Shown: one piece after another, positions 33,605 through 46,868 of the stretch
Layout: every line of letters begins with the position of its first letter
Position numbering within the stretch: position 1 is the stretch's first letter
NCBI GenBank assembly: GCA_030015575.1
Contig: CM057337.1
Location: forward strand, 339,522,583-339,586,582
Direction of reading: 5' to 3'
DNA: 64,000 nucleotides
Source of the DNA: Agapanthus africanus
Taxonomy: Eukaryota > Streptophyta > Magnoliopsida > Asparagales > Amaryllidaceae
Program-made: the position numbers and the translations under genes
The notes under the pieces: generated by a model
Databases searched by the model: none
What the model was told of the DNA's origin: nothing
What the model saw: only the letters and a program-made list of their open reading frames with translations

Positions 33605-35705
33605 AGTAACATCTTGAAAATTTATTAGTGTTAATCCTAATCTAATTAGCGATATGACAAGTATTATTAAGTACATGATAGTTACTAATTAGGTTTTCTT
33701 TATTTTCTATAAATAATCTATATATGCACAAATTAGACTTATTAATCTAGAACTAGTAAAATGTTAACTTAAGCTAAACACCAAATTAAGTTGTCATGAC
33801 AAATAAACCCCTAGGTTAAATTTTCATAACCATCTAGCTAATTTAATTTTTTTTATTGAAAATATCTTAGCACGGGAGACTAGGAGGTATGGGTAAAGCA
33901 TGGTTAGAATAAAAAAATTAGGAAATTGGGAATGGTTGTAATATGGCTAATGTCTTAGCCATTCTTCTCATTCTCTTCTTCTTCTTCTTCTTCCCAACCT
34001 AAAACCTTCTCACTACATACTAATACATCAAAAAAATCCTAGGCAAAATCCTAATCTATCTACACAAAACCAAACCCCTCTTCTAATAATTTTAGTTTAG
34101 TCACTTAAGCAACCTTGTAGCCTCCTACAAGAATGGATAACTTTCTTTTTCACCCAAATTAAGGTAAAGATCCAACCTTTATTAAGTTTTAGCAAATATT
34201 TGCCTTGATAACACTAGTTTAATATTAAAAGTCCATATTTTAGTTGTTTTGGAACTTAAAGTGGGGTTTTGAGGTAAGAACTGAACTAGTGTGTCTCTTT
34301 GGTAACCACGACTTAATTTAGGGTAGATAAAGGTGTTTTAATGCTATTTACCTTGTTGTTTAAGCACTAAGACTTCACTAATTTCACCATGATGTTTTTC
34401 AACGTGCTAAAACTAGTTAGTTTGTAGAAGTTTGGGGTTCAAATTGAATCTGCTATCTTTTCAGTGCTCACAAAAATAAAAAAATTATTAGGAGCTTGTT
34501 ATAGAACCAGGAGTGCACCCTTGAAACTCGAGCCCGTTCCACTTCAACTTGGCAGCCGAAAATCCCAATATTACCGCAATTTGCGGCCACTTTTTAGAGT
34601 TAGGGTCTGAAATTTTTCGAAAGCTCTTTGAGCCTCAGACTAAATCTTTGGTATACTTCATTTTCTTCCAGATTGCCTATAAAAAATCTGGGAGTATTTT
34701 ACTTCACTTTTGACGATATTTTAGCGTACGATACCGACGACGAGACCGACCGGTGATAGTATTGGAACTCGGCAGATATCCGGAGGATACTGAACGGAAT
34801 TATATGATGAGACAGTTATGAGGGCCAATCCGAGAGATGGCGCCTATGAGATTTGGATTTCGAGTGTCAATGATTGACACAGTGTTTATGATGGTTTTGT
34901 TGATAATGCTTCCATTTTCTATTATTTTAACATCTATTATGTTACACTTGCTATATATACATCACACCCATGTTATTATACATCACTATAGCTTCGCACT
35001 TAGGATTTTTCGCTGATTCGTCTATGCATGCGATTGCCACTTATGATGTTATTTACTATTCACAAGCTGACAATTCACCCCCATTGTGCCACAGTTTCTT
35101 ACAGGGACGATCACTCGGTCACGACTTGTGGTATACTTTTACTTTTGGAAAGTGATCTTGTTGCTTAGGTGAGTTATGAGTATTTTTATATTCACCTTCT
35201 TTTGTATTTGTACATTGTATCTAGTATATTCCATCTACCATATGTATATTTGACTTAGAGATGGGACTGAGAGATTAGTATTATATTGACTTTGGGGTGT
35301 CGTTCTCATGTGGAGCCGACTTGTTGCAGTTATACTTTTAGTATTGCTTTCTTTTCTTTCTTTGCATTATTCTTCCCCAAAGACGTATATTTAACTGTGT
35401 GGTTGTGTACCGCCAAGTGGGAATTGAGATAGCTTCCAAGTGGGGATGCTTATATATATTGTGTATGTATCGGTTTTTATCAAAATATACAAAGGAAGTG
35501 CTGCCGAAAATTTTAATGATAACTTGTTTTCAAAACATTTTCGAACAACTCTTTAATGCTTTAAATTAATATTTTTTCTAAAAGCTTCAACTCTATATCT
35601 TCACTTACGGTTTAAATTCTGGCTTTCGGTTTACTTGAATTGCGTTATGCTTTTAGACGTCATGTGCTTTAAATGCCAGTCACGTTTCTTGTTTGGGTCG
35701 TGACA
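33605..35705 (+). mobile_element. 3' LTR of gypsy G1 (2101 bp)
   Basis: Starts AGTAACATC (the usual T mutated to A) and ends GTTTGGGTCGTGACA. It shares several 3' blocks with the LARD LTRs (GGAGGATACTGA, the CACCCCCATTGTGCCACAG block at about 35078-35096, TGGGGATGC). It lacks the exon-like block and the hairpin, so its middle is shorter by about 2 kb, near 34725. A short palindrome, CCGCAATTTGCGG, lies at 34574-34586. The flank TGCAT follows at 35706. Confidence 0.82.
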
Positions 35706-36782
35706 TGCATATTTAATGGTTTATGCTCATAACATGTTGATTGCACCTAGCTTTTGTACTTAACTCACCAAGATCAAGTTAGTATGATATTTAATGGATC
35801 ATGATCCTCCACCCTTGTGGTGAGTGCTTGATGGTCCATTCTCTTACTAACAACTTGAGTTTGATGAAGTGATCAAGAGATGGAGAGTTAGTTAGGTTTT
35901 CTTGAAATCCTTCACTGGTTTCAAAATCCCCAAGAAAAATCCCATCCCCTTTGCATACTCATTTATTCTTAAAACGTTCACAAGACTCTCTCAAACCAAA
36001 ACTTTGATTGCATTAAAAACACGGACTTAGCCCTTGATCTCCGATGGAACGACTCATTATTCACCATTTTGTTTAAACGCAAAGTTGTTAATTGTGCAAT
36101 AAACTATACTACAGGATTCCGTTCATTTCCTGTCCTTCTTAAACTTTTTTTACCACAAAAAATCATGAACAATACATAATTTCAAACTTTTGATGTTATT
36201 ATCACAATACCAATGCCTGGAAATTTAAGCATTTCATAAACTTCGAGGATAATTTGGAGAAATGCAATGGAGTACGCATTGAGTCCTCTCTTTTTTCATG
36301 CTTAGTTAGGCGTCATTTATATATCTATTTCTTATAGAATAGAAATAAGATGTATAAATTAACCAATTGCCAGGTTTCCTGTCTCCAAGAAAAGAAAAGA
36401 AAAAGAAGGAAAGAAAAAAAACCTTGGCATTATAACAAGCACAACTTCTTTTTCTCAAGTAACCAGTCATCACAGGCATATTTCTGCTCTGTTTGAAAAT
36501 TAAGCAGAATGTAACCTTACCTTGTTGGCTTGTTCTGTATCTTCTATATAATTATCCCCCCTCCCCTTTATTTTTGCTTTTCGCTTGAATTCAAGTGCAT
36601 AAGAAAAAGGCATCAAACAATCCAAAAGTAATAGCATGGCCTAGAACATTGAACAAATTTTGATCAGTTGTTGTAGTGATAAGGTTGTTAAGAGTTCCCT
36701 TAGCACAACCAAGACACACAAAGTTAAAACAATATACAAGGATATATAGGCAACAGAAAACACTGAGTTTGGAGCATGTTGT
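35706..36782. other. Spacer between gypsy and copia elements, unassigned
   Basis: 1.08 kb of AT-rich sequence. I see no gene, LTR edge or terminal repeat. A purine-rich AAAGAA-type stretch lies at 36390-36420. It may be the original insertion-site DNA or a remnant too old to recognise. Confidence 0.4.
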
Positions 36783-38771
36783 TGTTGGCTATAGTGCCCT
36801 CAAGTCAATTATTGGATTGCAGGCATGCGATTGCAATGATTGAGAGAGAACCTATACCGGTAGAACAGTCTTACTCGAGATGATAGTATGGTATCTGGTT
36901 TGTTTATATCATCGTGTACATGCTTCAAGTGATATTACAGATCACTATTACATGTTGATAGAGCCCATAGGATTCATGATTGACTACCAGCAGTATGTGG
37001 CGATCATATACGTGAGTGCTGGGTGGTCTATAAGCACATCCTTAAAGTATCCCTAGTCGTAGGAGTTTCGAGACTGGAAATCGATACTCCAAGAGTAGAA
37101 TAGTGTATACGGATCGAGACCCCGACGAGGGGCGGTGGCCGGTCTCACAAGCCATTGGTGTCAGTTGGTTCACCTAAGATGTATACAGGTGCTCATTGGG
37201 TTATGAGTACACCGGACGGATTCGCAGGGAACATGCTAGTTGGTATTATACCTATTGTCAGATAGCAGTTCCTTGGTGGCATGTGTACAGGTTAGTCTAT
37301 CGATCTGAGATCGTCATTTGTCTCGTGTGAGTTCCTACTGTACTTTGATTACTACCCTACCACGGCTCAAAGGAGTCATGCAAACAGGTTTTAGTTGGGT
37401 ACAGTCCCGAGCCACATAGAAGCAGTGAGCGGATCGTCAGGGGATTCGTCTATCCCGGTATTGGGGTTGATGTCGTGGTGTGCACGGGTGACCATCACCA
37501 GAAATCCTTGGCCAAGATAGTAGAGAATTACTGATTCGGATCAGGTGGTGATAGGCTTCATACCGACACTAAATGTCGCGTTATTAGGAGTCTGACTTTA
37601 TCCACCCACCTAGACTCGATATGCGATATCATAGACGAACGAACCGGACTGTATGGATATTGTCACTGTCAGGCTCGGTAGGGTTTCAGGATGAGTTTGC
37701 TCGTCGGCCTCCCTTTCGCTCAATACCTGGATAGCCGTTACGTACAGCTAGTGCCACTGATGTGCTTGTGGTTAAACCCGCTGCCAGCGTATTGACGAGT
37801 TTTTAGAGCCCAACACAAAGGGTTTCACTGCTACGGGCGAAACGTTGTAGAGGCCGTATGGTTTTATGGAAGGGTTCGATCATATACGTGCACTTGTGCA
37901 CGTATCATGATCGGACGGATAATACTAGTGGGCTTTGGTTTAAGCCGGATCCTGGTATTATATTGTTGGATTATTTTCGTCTCGTTGTATTAGTATTCAG
38001 TCGGAATATGGATGCGAGTATGTATATACGGATGAGGGGTATTCTTGTAATTCGTTACAAGTTTACTTTAGAAAATGCTATTTCTTTTTGGATTAAACAT
38101 TTAGGTTAAATGTCTATAAGGTGGAAAGTGTGAGTGTAAGTTTTGGCTTGGATTCTTTTAATCATTGAGTCATGCATGTGCACTTGGTGACTCGTGCTTG
38201 ATATTTGGAGAGGGTTGTGAGATATTTTGTTGGGGGGCAGATCTTTTATTGGTGTGGGTTATTTATTTAGTTGCTACACTCTCACAAAAGAGCATACAAC
38301 ACTTCACCTTTTCTTGACTTGCTTTTTCTTTAGCTCACACTCTCTCCATTGGCATCTTCTTCAACCTCCACCCAAACCCTCTTATGAGTTGAGAATCCTT
38401 GGGTATATTGAGACAAAATAATCACAAACTCTCTCTACTTCATCTTGGCTATCTAGGTTAGCAAACTAGATACCCGAGTTGCTTCAGTTTTGAAGTCGGA
38501 GCCCGTATTACTAACCCTCGATGTGGATCTTCTTCGATGTGGGGAGACCGGAAATCAAACATGATCAAGGAAGCCGCGAGGAGCTTGGGACAGAGGTTGA
38601 AGACCGAAGGACACAGATCGTTAGGTATAACCTCTCTAAACTCCTTTAAGATACCTAGTCTAGGGCTTATGGTTCGATCCGGGTATCGGGTTCCGTTAGC
38701 ACCGGTTTCTAAAAGTTTTTGTTCCGCATTTGGCCATAAATTGATGGCCAGGGCGCTGGCGTAACCCAACA
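36783..38771 (+). mobile_element. C1 5' LTR (1989 bp)
   Basis: Starts TGTTGGCTATAGTGCCCTC and ends GGCGTAACCCAACA. It includes the GTTCGATCATATACGTGCAC region and the closing GTTCCGCATTTGGCC stretch found in the other copia LTR fragment at 24600-24873. The 83-aa frame at 37858-38109 is also present in the 3' LTR but matches no known protein. Confidence 0.92.
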
Positions 38772-38787
38772 TGGTATCAGAGCCAAC
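38772..38787 (+). promoter_or_regulatory. Primer-binding site of C1 (tRNA-iMet)
   Basis: TGGTATCAGAGCCAA starts at the base after the LTR end: an exact match to the complement of the initiator tRNA-Met 3' end. Confidence 0.93.
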
Positions 38788-40190
38788 CTATTAACCGCAT
38801 ACTAGTTTGTTTAGACGATGTTAAAGTATCAAAACCAAAACAACTCCAAATCAATACCAACACCTATTCCATTCTCTGTCGAATTTTATTTGGTCTTCTA
38901 AAAATATTTAAGCAACTGCAGAAGACTACATGTATCACCACTAGAACACACACCAAATATGAGCTCGAAATTCCACATTTGACCCAGCCACATTGGCCTA
39001 AAAACTAGCCTGGCCGGATTTCTGGGGCACTTGGGACTTGTGGTTTCGTCTATGTTCTAGTCTATGGAATATTGGTTCAGTGGTATTGCTAGTTTAGCAC
39101 AGTTTGGATATGGTTTTATCTAATTGTTTGGCACTATTCGGGGTTATTTCGAAGTCGATATTTCTAATACTGTTTAATGTTTACAGTACATGCATTACTA
39201 TCTACGACCGTGAATATCATTAGAGTAGTACAACTTGTCTAATTGCTATTGTTCTTTTAGACGGGTTTGCGAATGTGGCATTCATGTTGATGTTCTGTAT
39301 TATGCTGTGTTTGTTGCGGAATCTTCGTGGTGGATAGCTTGAATGCAATGATAGTACAGTTTAGTTATATTTATACATTTGATATCGCGGACGAGAATGC
39401 GACATGTGGACTGTCGTCACTGCCTGTTTGTATATTATTTGTTTGGGGCACGACCGGGTTGAGCTCGATGTCACCGTTGTACATATTTTTCTTTTATATA
39501 CTAGGATTACCCCGCGATGGAGTGCACGGATAGCCGAGTTCTGTAGGGTAACGGGTCCGCATCTCATGGCGTTGAGACAGAAGGGGCCTCACTCTAGAAT
39601 TGGCGGGCTATTCGCCGCACTCGTAGGGGGTACAGGTTGACCCAAGGAGGAGTGCTCAAGTTACTGGATTCCGTAAAGTGCCGGGTGGCCCATTCACTTT
39701 GATGAAGGGGGCTTCCTCGCTTCTGGTTTTGGCGGGTAACTTATCGTGCTCATAAGGGTCTAGGTTTTCATTGCACAGGCTATCTACACGACCGGGGGAA
39801 CGTTGGGTTTCACTTGCGGCTCAAAGGAAACCCGGGGCTTCCCGATTATCTGTATTGTTCTGTGATGCTTATCGCTTATCTGTGATATTGCATTTATCAT
39901 GCCTGGAGCGATTATTATATATTGTTATATATATACTAGTAGATGTTGTATATGTTTTACACCCGCGCTAGTCCAGCCCACGCTCTGTCGTTAGTTGAGT
40001 AACCTAACAGGTGATGACGGGGCCCAGTGGCAAATGCGGATGACATATACGTACATCAAATTTTCGTTCTTTTCTGGTGTGATTAATTGATGGGACTGCG
40101 TTGATTTTGATCAATGCAAGGAAAACAGACCTATTCGATGTTATTGGAACAATTTTAAAAAGCTGTTATTACAAGGACGTTTTGTTTTGT
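38788..40190 (+). other. C1 leader or former gag region, no frame
   Basis: No gag zinc knuckle (CX2CX4HX4C) or long frame seen. The part from about 39590 matches the C3 leader (inverted), for example AATTGGCGGGC..CGCACTCGTAGGGG. Confidence 0.5.
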
Positions 40191-40194
40191 TTTG

Positions 40195-40785
40195 CACAAC
40201 AGTATTCGGTTATGAATATCCAGCATCTCATTCGACGAGGCAAGAGCCGAGATCCCTTCACCGGGAGTGACCTCTTGGGCAGAAATTTGCGTCAGGGTAA
40301 TAACTTCACTATAGTCGATTACTTTTTGCTTTGCATCGCGGTATTTAGTTGGAATATCCTGCACCTCATTCCACGAGGAAGGAGCCGAGATCCCTTCACC
40401 GGGAGTGACCACTTTAGCAAAGGTTTTCGCCATTATATATTTGTAAAAATCTATCCGGTTCCTTCAACGATATCAAGTTCCTTACGTTAAAGGTTTTTTG
40501 CCAAAAACCATTCGTAGCCCTCCGTCATTTCAAACGGGTAGCACTTAGTATTCGTACTATGTTTGTTGATCTTCGTCAAGGCATAGTGTATGGTAGTTGT
40601 TTGTTACTTTTCTGTTGCATAAATAGATGCGTTGATTTAGGATAGTCATACTACTTTGTTGGCCTTCGTCAAGGGTATGTACGGGTGGGTTCCAATTAAC
40701 CTGGACAATGACGGGTAGAACTTGACATATGACTTATGATTTGTTGACCTTCATCAAGTTCATAAGTGCATGGGGTAAAAATCAC
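40195..40785 (+). repeat. Motif repeats in copia leader (C1 copy)
   Basis: Two copies of a unit of about 150 bp holding GAGATCCCTTCACCGGGAGT (about 40240 and 40388). They are followed by three copies of TTGACCTTCRTCAAG-type sequence (about 40565, 40660, 40743). All match the C3 leader in inverted orientation. Confidence 0.78.
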
Positions 40786-41187
40786 ATCGGGAGTTTCAAA
40801 CATACAGGAAACTTACCAGATATGTGCATACCTTCTGGAGTATGATAACTTGAGTGGATTCCATCAGGTTATCATGCGATGATAGTTGGATTCTGATTCC
40901 CACTGATGAGTTGGTTTACTCCTCGGGTGATTTTAGATGATCCCGACCAATTCTTCTTTACGGTTTAGAGGAGAATTTGAGGATACAGTGGGAGACATCC
41001 TGATTAGATAAAATGATTAACCATTCTGATCTAGATTAGAGTGCACGCTGAGTGTTTCTTTTATTTCTCTCTCTCTCTCTTTGGCAGCGACCATGGCCCG
41101 ACCCTAGACTAGAACTCATAAACCAAGTTAACCGAATCTTCTTAAAACACACTGACTTTTGGATTGTCAGAGTTGCATATTTCATTG

Positions 41188-41955
41188 CCACTCCTACTTT
41201 TACCCTTTGCTTTTCTCCGGAACATTCCGTATCACTACGAAAATCCACGCTTATTGGATATGACCATCGTATAGTTACATACGAACTCAAATAAACTTGT
41301 TTCAGATTCGAGAATGGTTTCCGGTTCTGGAGAAATTGAATAAGACTATTCAGTTGTCTTTTTCTTTTACCTTCTCTTAGGTTGTGAGGCTCCTAGGATT
41401 AAGAGAGGGTACACCAATTGCTCTTATTGGATAGTCTTCTTCCAAACCATAGGCAGGTGCCGAAAGGTGGGGAAGGAAGAAAACCAATTAGCCTAAGTGT
41501 GGTGTACAGAAGCTAATAAGTAAAGACAAAATAAAGGGATTAGAAAGAAGGCAAAGTAAATTACGACTGCTATCATTCATAACCGAACCGCGTATATCAT
41601 CGCCACTCCTGCTTCACCTTTGAATTTCTCCAGAACACCCCGTATCACTACGAAGATCCATATTTATTGGATAATCCATCGTATAGTTATATACGAACTC
41701 GAAGGAACTTGTTCCAGTTCGAGGATAGATTCTGGTTCAGGAGAAATAGAATAAGGTTTATTCGATTGTCTTTTATCTCTACCTTCTCTCAGGTTGCAAG
41801 AGCTCCTCGGATTAGGAGAGGACATCAATTACGCTTATTGGATAGTCTTCTTCCAAACCATAGGCTGGTGCCGAACGGTAGGGAAGGAAGGAAACCATTT
41901 AGCCTAAGGGTGGTGTACAGAAAGTAATGTGTAAAGACAAATAAAGGGATTTGGA
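41188..41955 (+). repeat. Tandem duplication in C1 internal region
   Basis: Two copies of about 360 bp, offset by about 415 bp (starts near 41188 and 41603). They share TTGGATAGTCTTCTTCCAAA, CCATAGGC.GGTGCCGAA, GTATCACTACGAA and ATCGTATAGTTA. The 86-aa frame at 41667-41927 is not a recognisable protein. Confidence 0.85.
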
Positions 41956-42689
41956 GAGATAACAAGGAAATATACGGTTACAGTCATGAATCTGGATAAT
42001 GGAAGAGGCATTACTAGGAATACCCGGCTTCTCCTTCGAAACATTTTCATGTTTCAGTTTCACTATGCGTTGTTAATTGAAAACTGATTTCCTAATTAGA
42101 TTCTTACTCCAATGTATGTATTTACCAGGTTTGACTCTCGCATCTATATGGTTTTACAGATGATGAGTGGGAGTAAGTTATTAGGAATTAGGTGATTATA
42201 TCCTCATTATATCGGAATTCGTTGTAATTGGTGATATTTGAGGAAATCGCCTGGGGTTTTGCCTGACGGCAAATATTGGTTTTGAATATCCATTGTTATA
42301 TACCAATTTCAAACTGATATATCTGTACGTTTTTATAAAGTGAGATATAACTTTTTGAAATTATGTCCATGATATTTACCTATATCAGTTGATGATTGGG
42401 TAAAGAGCATTAAACAGCGGTGTAATTCTTCTTAACCATAGTACTGTTTTCAACTTACGACGCACAGAGCTTGAGTTATTCAACTCATGGGACTTATACA
42501 ATGTATTGTATGTTGTCCAGTATCCATTAGGACAGAGGGGTTGGTGGTCGTACTATATTCTGTTTACTTGTGATTTCTCCAGTTTTAGACAAGTGTTTCA
42601 TAGAAATACAAGGTCCAAGTTTTAAGAAGTTATAGGTACAAGAATAAAGTAAAGAACTATGTGTTGCAAATATCAGGATTCTTCAAGGT

Positions 42690-44525
42690 GATCGAAAATG
42701 TAGATACTTGTGTTTGGTATTCAATTGATAGTAATGGTTTTGAGAACTTGCTTCTCTTTCAGGTTACTCATATCTGAATGCACTCCTAGTTGAGTAATGC
42801 CGATCGGCCTCTCTCCATTTAGTTGACATGCACTGAAGACAACTGCATGATTTGAATCTGGTTCCAATTAAATTAGTAACTCTGCTTCTATATTGTATAT
42901 AGAATGGTTCATATCTTAACGATATTAAGGTATATGGAGTTGTCCGGTTTATACTTAAAACCAGACTCTGTATAACTCAATGCACGAATCTATAATGGCA
43001 GTTTATGGGTTATCCCGGGCTATGACGAGGGTTAATTTTCTACCATCTGGAAGATCAATAGTGATATTGTTCTTGACTCGCCACAGTTTTAGTAAAATGG
43101 ACTTTTTCAGAAAACAGTAGTGGGAGTATGGTAGAACTGGAAGTGATCCAGAACACAAATGATTAATGTAAATTTAATAGAACTAAAAATTCAACTGGTT
43201 TTGACATTCCATTAGCCACTCCGTAGATATGGTGGGTAACCTCAGGCGCCCGAAAGGTACTCCGGTTTCCTCAATGACAGTGACAGGAAGGTTCTTGTTT
43301 ACCCAGACTTGCCATTACTGCTGTTCTAGACTATGAGACCTGGCAGGAGGTTGAATATAGCATCGTTCTAAACTAGCTTTAGAAGTGCACGTGTATATGA
43401 CTCTGCCAGAGGGTTATTGTAGTCAATGGGAGCAGCGGAAGCGTAGTGGACAAGTAGCTTGTGTCTATTTATAGACTAAAGCAAGTATAGAGGAGATAGA
43501 TCATCTTTTTTTGATGTGACAGACATAAGGCTTTGACTTCATCAGAATAGGAGATGGATCTGTTAAGAAGGTAGTAGGGTGAGATGTCCTGGTATTTGGA
43601 TGACATGCACTTTGTAAGAGGTGAAATTCCTATACTACAATCGGTTATACTGTGGTTGTCGCACGGTGGTTTCTCCACATAGGATATGGATATTATATAA
43701 GGTATTCTGGTTACTAGATCTATGGTTTTAGATCGAGGGTAGTTTCCCAATCTGGGTACTTAGACACTATTCTAAAGGTGTTTTAAAATGGACGACTCCT
43801 GGCATGGTGGTGTACCTGCAGGTGATAGAGTCACCCTCTCTAAAGGTGTCTTACAGATTAAAGGGGAGAGGGATGTGCATGATTGGCATATCACTTGCTT
43901 AGGCAATTGAGTCAATCATAAGATGTCAAGTACCACACCAGATGTTGTTTTTGCACTAGCTGCAATAAGTTTATATATTAATCCAATCCTAAAGAAACGT
44001 TCGGAAGCAGTTTCATGAACATAAGTGGATGTTCTAGGGATTTGATAACGACAGCCTCCTTCGAGAGACGGTTATCATTCCAGGCTTTCAAGGTGACCTG
44101 GATGACAGAGTAACTGTCAGAGTTATAGTTTTCCCTCTTTTGAGGGGCAGTAGTTTGGACAGGTGGTCCATGCGGCTACTGAGGGAGGCATGGCACAGGA
44201 TACTAATTAAATTCCATGGACGATACAGTCTAAGAAATTTGCTAGATTTGGAGTTCATTTGTAAACTGGTTCCCATCATATATCCAGACATATTCTAAGA
44301 CAGGTATTGCTCATTTCGGGAGATGGTTTTCTCCGCGAATTTGAGATAAAGAGAGACATAGAAAGAAACATTGGAGCGGATCCACTCACTGAGGCTATTT
44401 CTGTAACGCAATAGTTTTACAAACGAGCTTTATGAACTGATTAGTGGAGAAGTTGGATGTTCGGTATCACACGGGCTGTGAGTATACGACACCACAATAA
44501 TTAGCTTTAAGTCCAAGTGTGAGAT
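42690..44525 (+). pseudogene. C1 reverse transcriptase / RNase H region, decayed
   Basis: Near 43388 a short frame reads VHVYMTLPEGYCSQWEQRKR, corresponding to the copia RT segment after AFLNG.LEE (usual VYMTQPEGF). C3 has the same QWEQRKR. Farther on, the sequence keeps pace with C3 down to the polypurine tract but with many stops, so no protein can be made. The first 270 bp (42694-42965) match the C2 fragment at 17769-18034. Confidence 0.72.
44508..44525 (+). promoter_or_regulatory. Polypurine tract of C1 (degenerate)
   Basis: TTAAGTCCAAGTGTGAGA, ending against the LTR start; the usual copia form is CAAGTGGGAGA. Confidence 0.78.
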
Positions 44526-46526
44526 TGTTGGCTATAATGCCCTCAAGTCAATTATTGGATCACAGGCACGTGATTGCAATGATTGAGAGAGGACCTATAC
44601 CGGTAGAACGGTCTTGCTCGAGATGATAGTATGCTATCTGGTTTGTCTTTATCATTGTGTACGTACTTCAGGTGACATTACAGATCACTATTACATGTTG
44701 ATAGAGCCCATAGGATTCATACTTGACTACCAGTAGTATGATGGCGATCATATACATGAGAGTTGGGTGGTCTATAAGCACATCCTTAAAGTGTCCCTAG
44801 TCATGGGAGTTTCAAGACTGGACATCGATACTCCAAGAGTAGACTAGTGTATACGGATCGAGACCCCGATGAGGAGCGGTGGCCGGTCTCACAAGCCAAT
44901 GGTGTCAGTTGGTTCACCTAAGATGTATACCGTTGCTCATTGGGTTATGAGTACACCGGGCGGACTCGCAGGGAACATGCTAGTTGGTATTATACCTATT
45001 GCCAGATAACAGTTCCCTAGTGACATGTGTACAGGTTAGTCTATCGACCTGAGATCGTCATTTGTCTCGTGTGAGTTCCCACTGTGCTTTGATTACTACC
45101 CTACCACGGCTCAAAGGAGTCCTGCAAACCGGTTTTAGTTGGGTACAGTCCCGAGCCACATGGTGGCAGTGAGCGGATCATCAGGGGATTCGTCTCTCTC
45201 GGTATTGGGGGTTGATGTCGCGGTTTGCATGGGTGGCCATCACCAAAAATCCTTGGCCAAGATAATCGAGTACTGATTTGGATCAGTAGTTTCTCAGGTG
45301 GTGATGGGCTTCATACCGACACTAAATATTGCGTTATTAGGGGTCTGACTTTATCCACCGCCCTAGACTCGATATGCGATACTCATAGAAAAACGGACCG
45401 GACTGTACGGATATTGTCACTGTCAGGCTCAGTAGGGTTTCAGGATGAGTTTGCTCGTCGGCCTCCCTTTCGCTTAATACCTGGGTAGCTGTTACGTACA
45501 GCTAGTGCCACTGACGTGCTTGTGGTTAAACCCACTGCTAGCGTATTGACGAGTCTTTAGAGTCCCACATAGAGGGTTTCTCTGCTTCGGGTGAAACGTT
45601 GTAGAGGCCGTATGGTTTTATAGCAGGGTTCGATCATATACGTGCACTTGTGCACGGATCATAATCGGATGGATAATACTAGTGGGCTTTGGTTTAAGCC
45701 GGATCCTAGTATTATATTGTTAGATTATTTTCGTCTCATTGTATTCGTTTTTAGTCGGAATACGGATGCGGGTATGTACATACGGATGAGGGGTATTCTT
45801 GTAATTCGTTACAAGTTTACTTTAGAAGATGCTATTTCTTTTTGGATTAAACATTTAGGTTAAATGTCTATGAGGTGGAAAGTGTGAGTGTAAGTTTTGG
45901 CTTGGATTCCTTTATTCATTGAGTCATGTATGTGCACTTGGTGACTCATGCTTGATATTTTGGAGAGGGTTATGAGATATTTTGTTGGGGGGCAGATCTT
46001 TTATTGGTGTGGGTCATTTCTTTAGTTACTACACTCTCAAAAAAGAGCACACAACACTTCACCTTTTCTTGAGTTGCTTTTTCTTTAGCTCACACTCTCT
46101 CCTTTGGCATCTTCTTCAACCTCCACCCAAACCCTCTCATGAGTTGAGAATCCCTGGTTGTATTGAGACAAAGTAATCACAAACTTTCTCTACTTTATCT
46201 TGGCTATCTAGGTTAGCAAACTAGATACCCGAGTTGCTTCGGTTTTGAGGTCAGAGCCCATATTACTAACCCTCGACGTGGATCTTCTTCGATGTGGGGA
46301 GACCGAAGATCAAACATGATCAAGAAAGCCGCGAGGAGCTTGGGATAGTGGTTGAAGACCGAAGGACATGGATCGTTTGGTATAACCTCTCTAAACTCCT
46401 TTAAGATACCTAGTCTAGGGCTTATGGTTCGATCCGTGTATCGGGTTCCATTAACGCCGATTTCTAAAAGTTTTTGTTACACATTTGGCCACGGATTGAT
46501 GGCCGGGGCGCTGGCGTAACCCAACA
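44526..46526 (+). mobile_element. C1 3' LTR (2001 bp)
   Basis: Starts TGTTGGCTATAATGCCCTC and ends GGCGTAACCCAACA. It differs from the 5' LTR by scattered substitutions and a few small indels, for example an extra TAGTTTCTC stretch near 45286. Confidence 0.92.
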
Positions 46527-46868
46527 GTTATTTTCTCATAAACCTTAAAAAAAATAAAATATATGCATTGAGCACGCAACAAGGCATGGGAATCTAGCTA
46601 ATTAGATCTAATGCATGCTTTTGCTTGGAGCAAAAGGAAGGTGCAGGAGTGCACTCTATTCTGTCTCTCTGTCTGCCTATCTATATACTAGTGTTTTGCA
46701 CATATGATGCACGTTACATATAAAGTGTAATTAAAAAAATTGTATGAAGTTAGTTAGTGATCAAAGAGATTTGTGGAGTTAGTTATTGGAAAAGATGTAT
46801 GGGTTAGTTGCGGTTACAAATTCAGACTGGATTTTATATATTTTTTTTAATGAATTTCTTGCAAATTA

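Larger units (their letters stand above)
36783..46526 (+). mobile_element. Complete but decayed Ty1-copia element C1 (9744 bp)
   Basis: Two LTRs in the same direction (36783-38771, 44526-46526), a primer-binding site directly after the first, and a polypurine tract directly before the second. The flanks are GTTGT (36778-36782) and GTTAT (46527-46531), a 5-bp target duplication with one change. The internal 5.75 kb has no long frame. It shows an RT remnant near 43390 and matches C3 (inverted) from about 39590 onward. The two LTRs differ at many sites plus small indels, so the insertion is clearly older than LARD-A. Confidence 0.92.

Noticed and set aside
37858-38109. 83-aa ORF kept in both C1 LTRs (also 45642-45863)
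   Set aside because: LTR copies share sequence by descent, and the 3' copy has a shifted start; no known domain.
38772-38787. tRNA-like sequence after the C1 LTR
   Set aside because: It is only the complement of a tRNA 3' end (primer-binding site); no cloverleaf around it.
41667-41927. 86-aa ORF with Arg-rich sequence
   Set aside because: Falls in one copy of a tandem duplication of which the other copy has no frame; no copia domain recognised.
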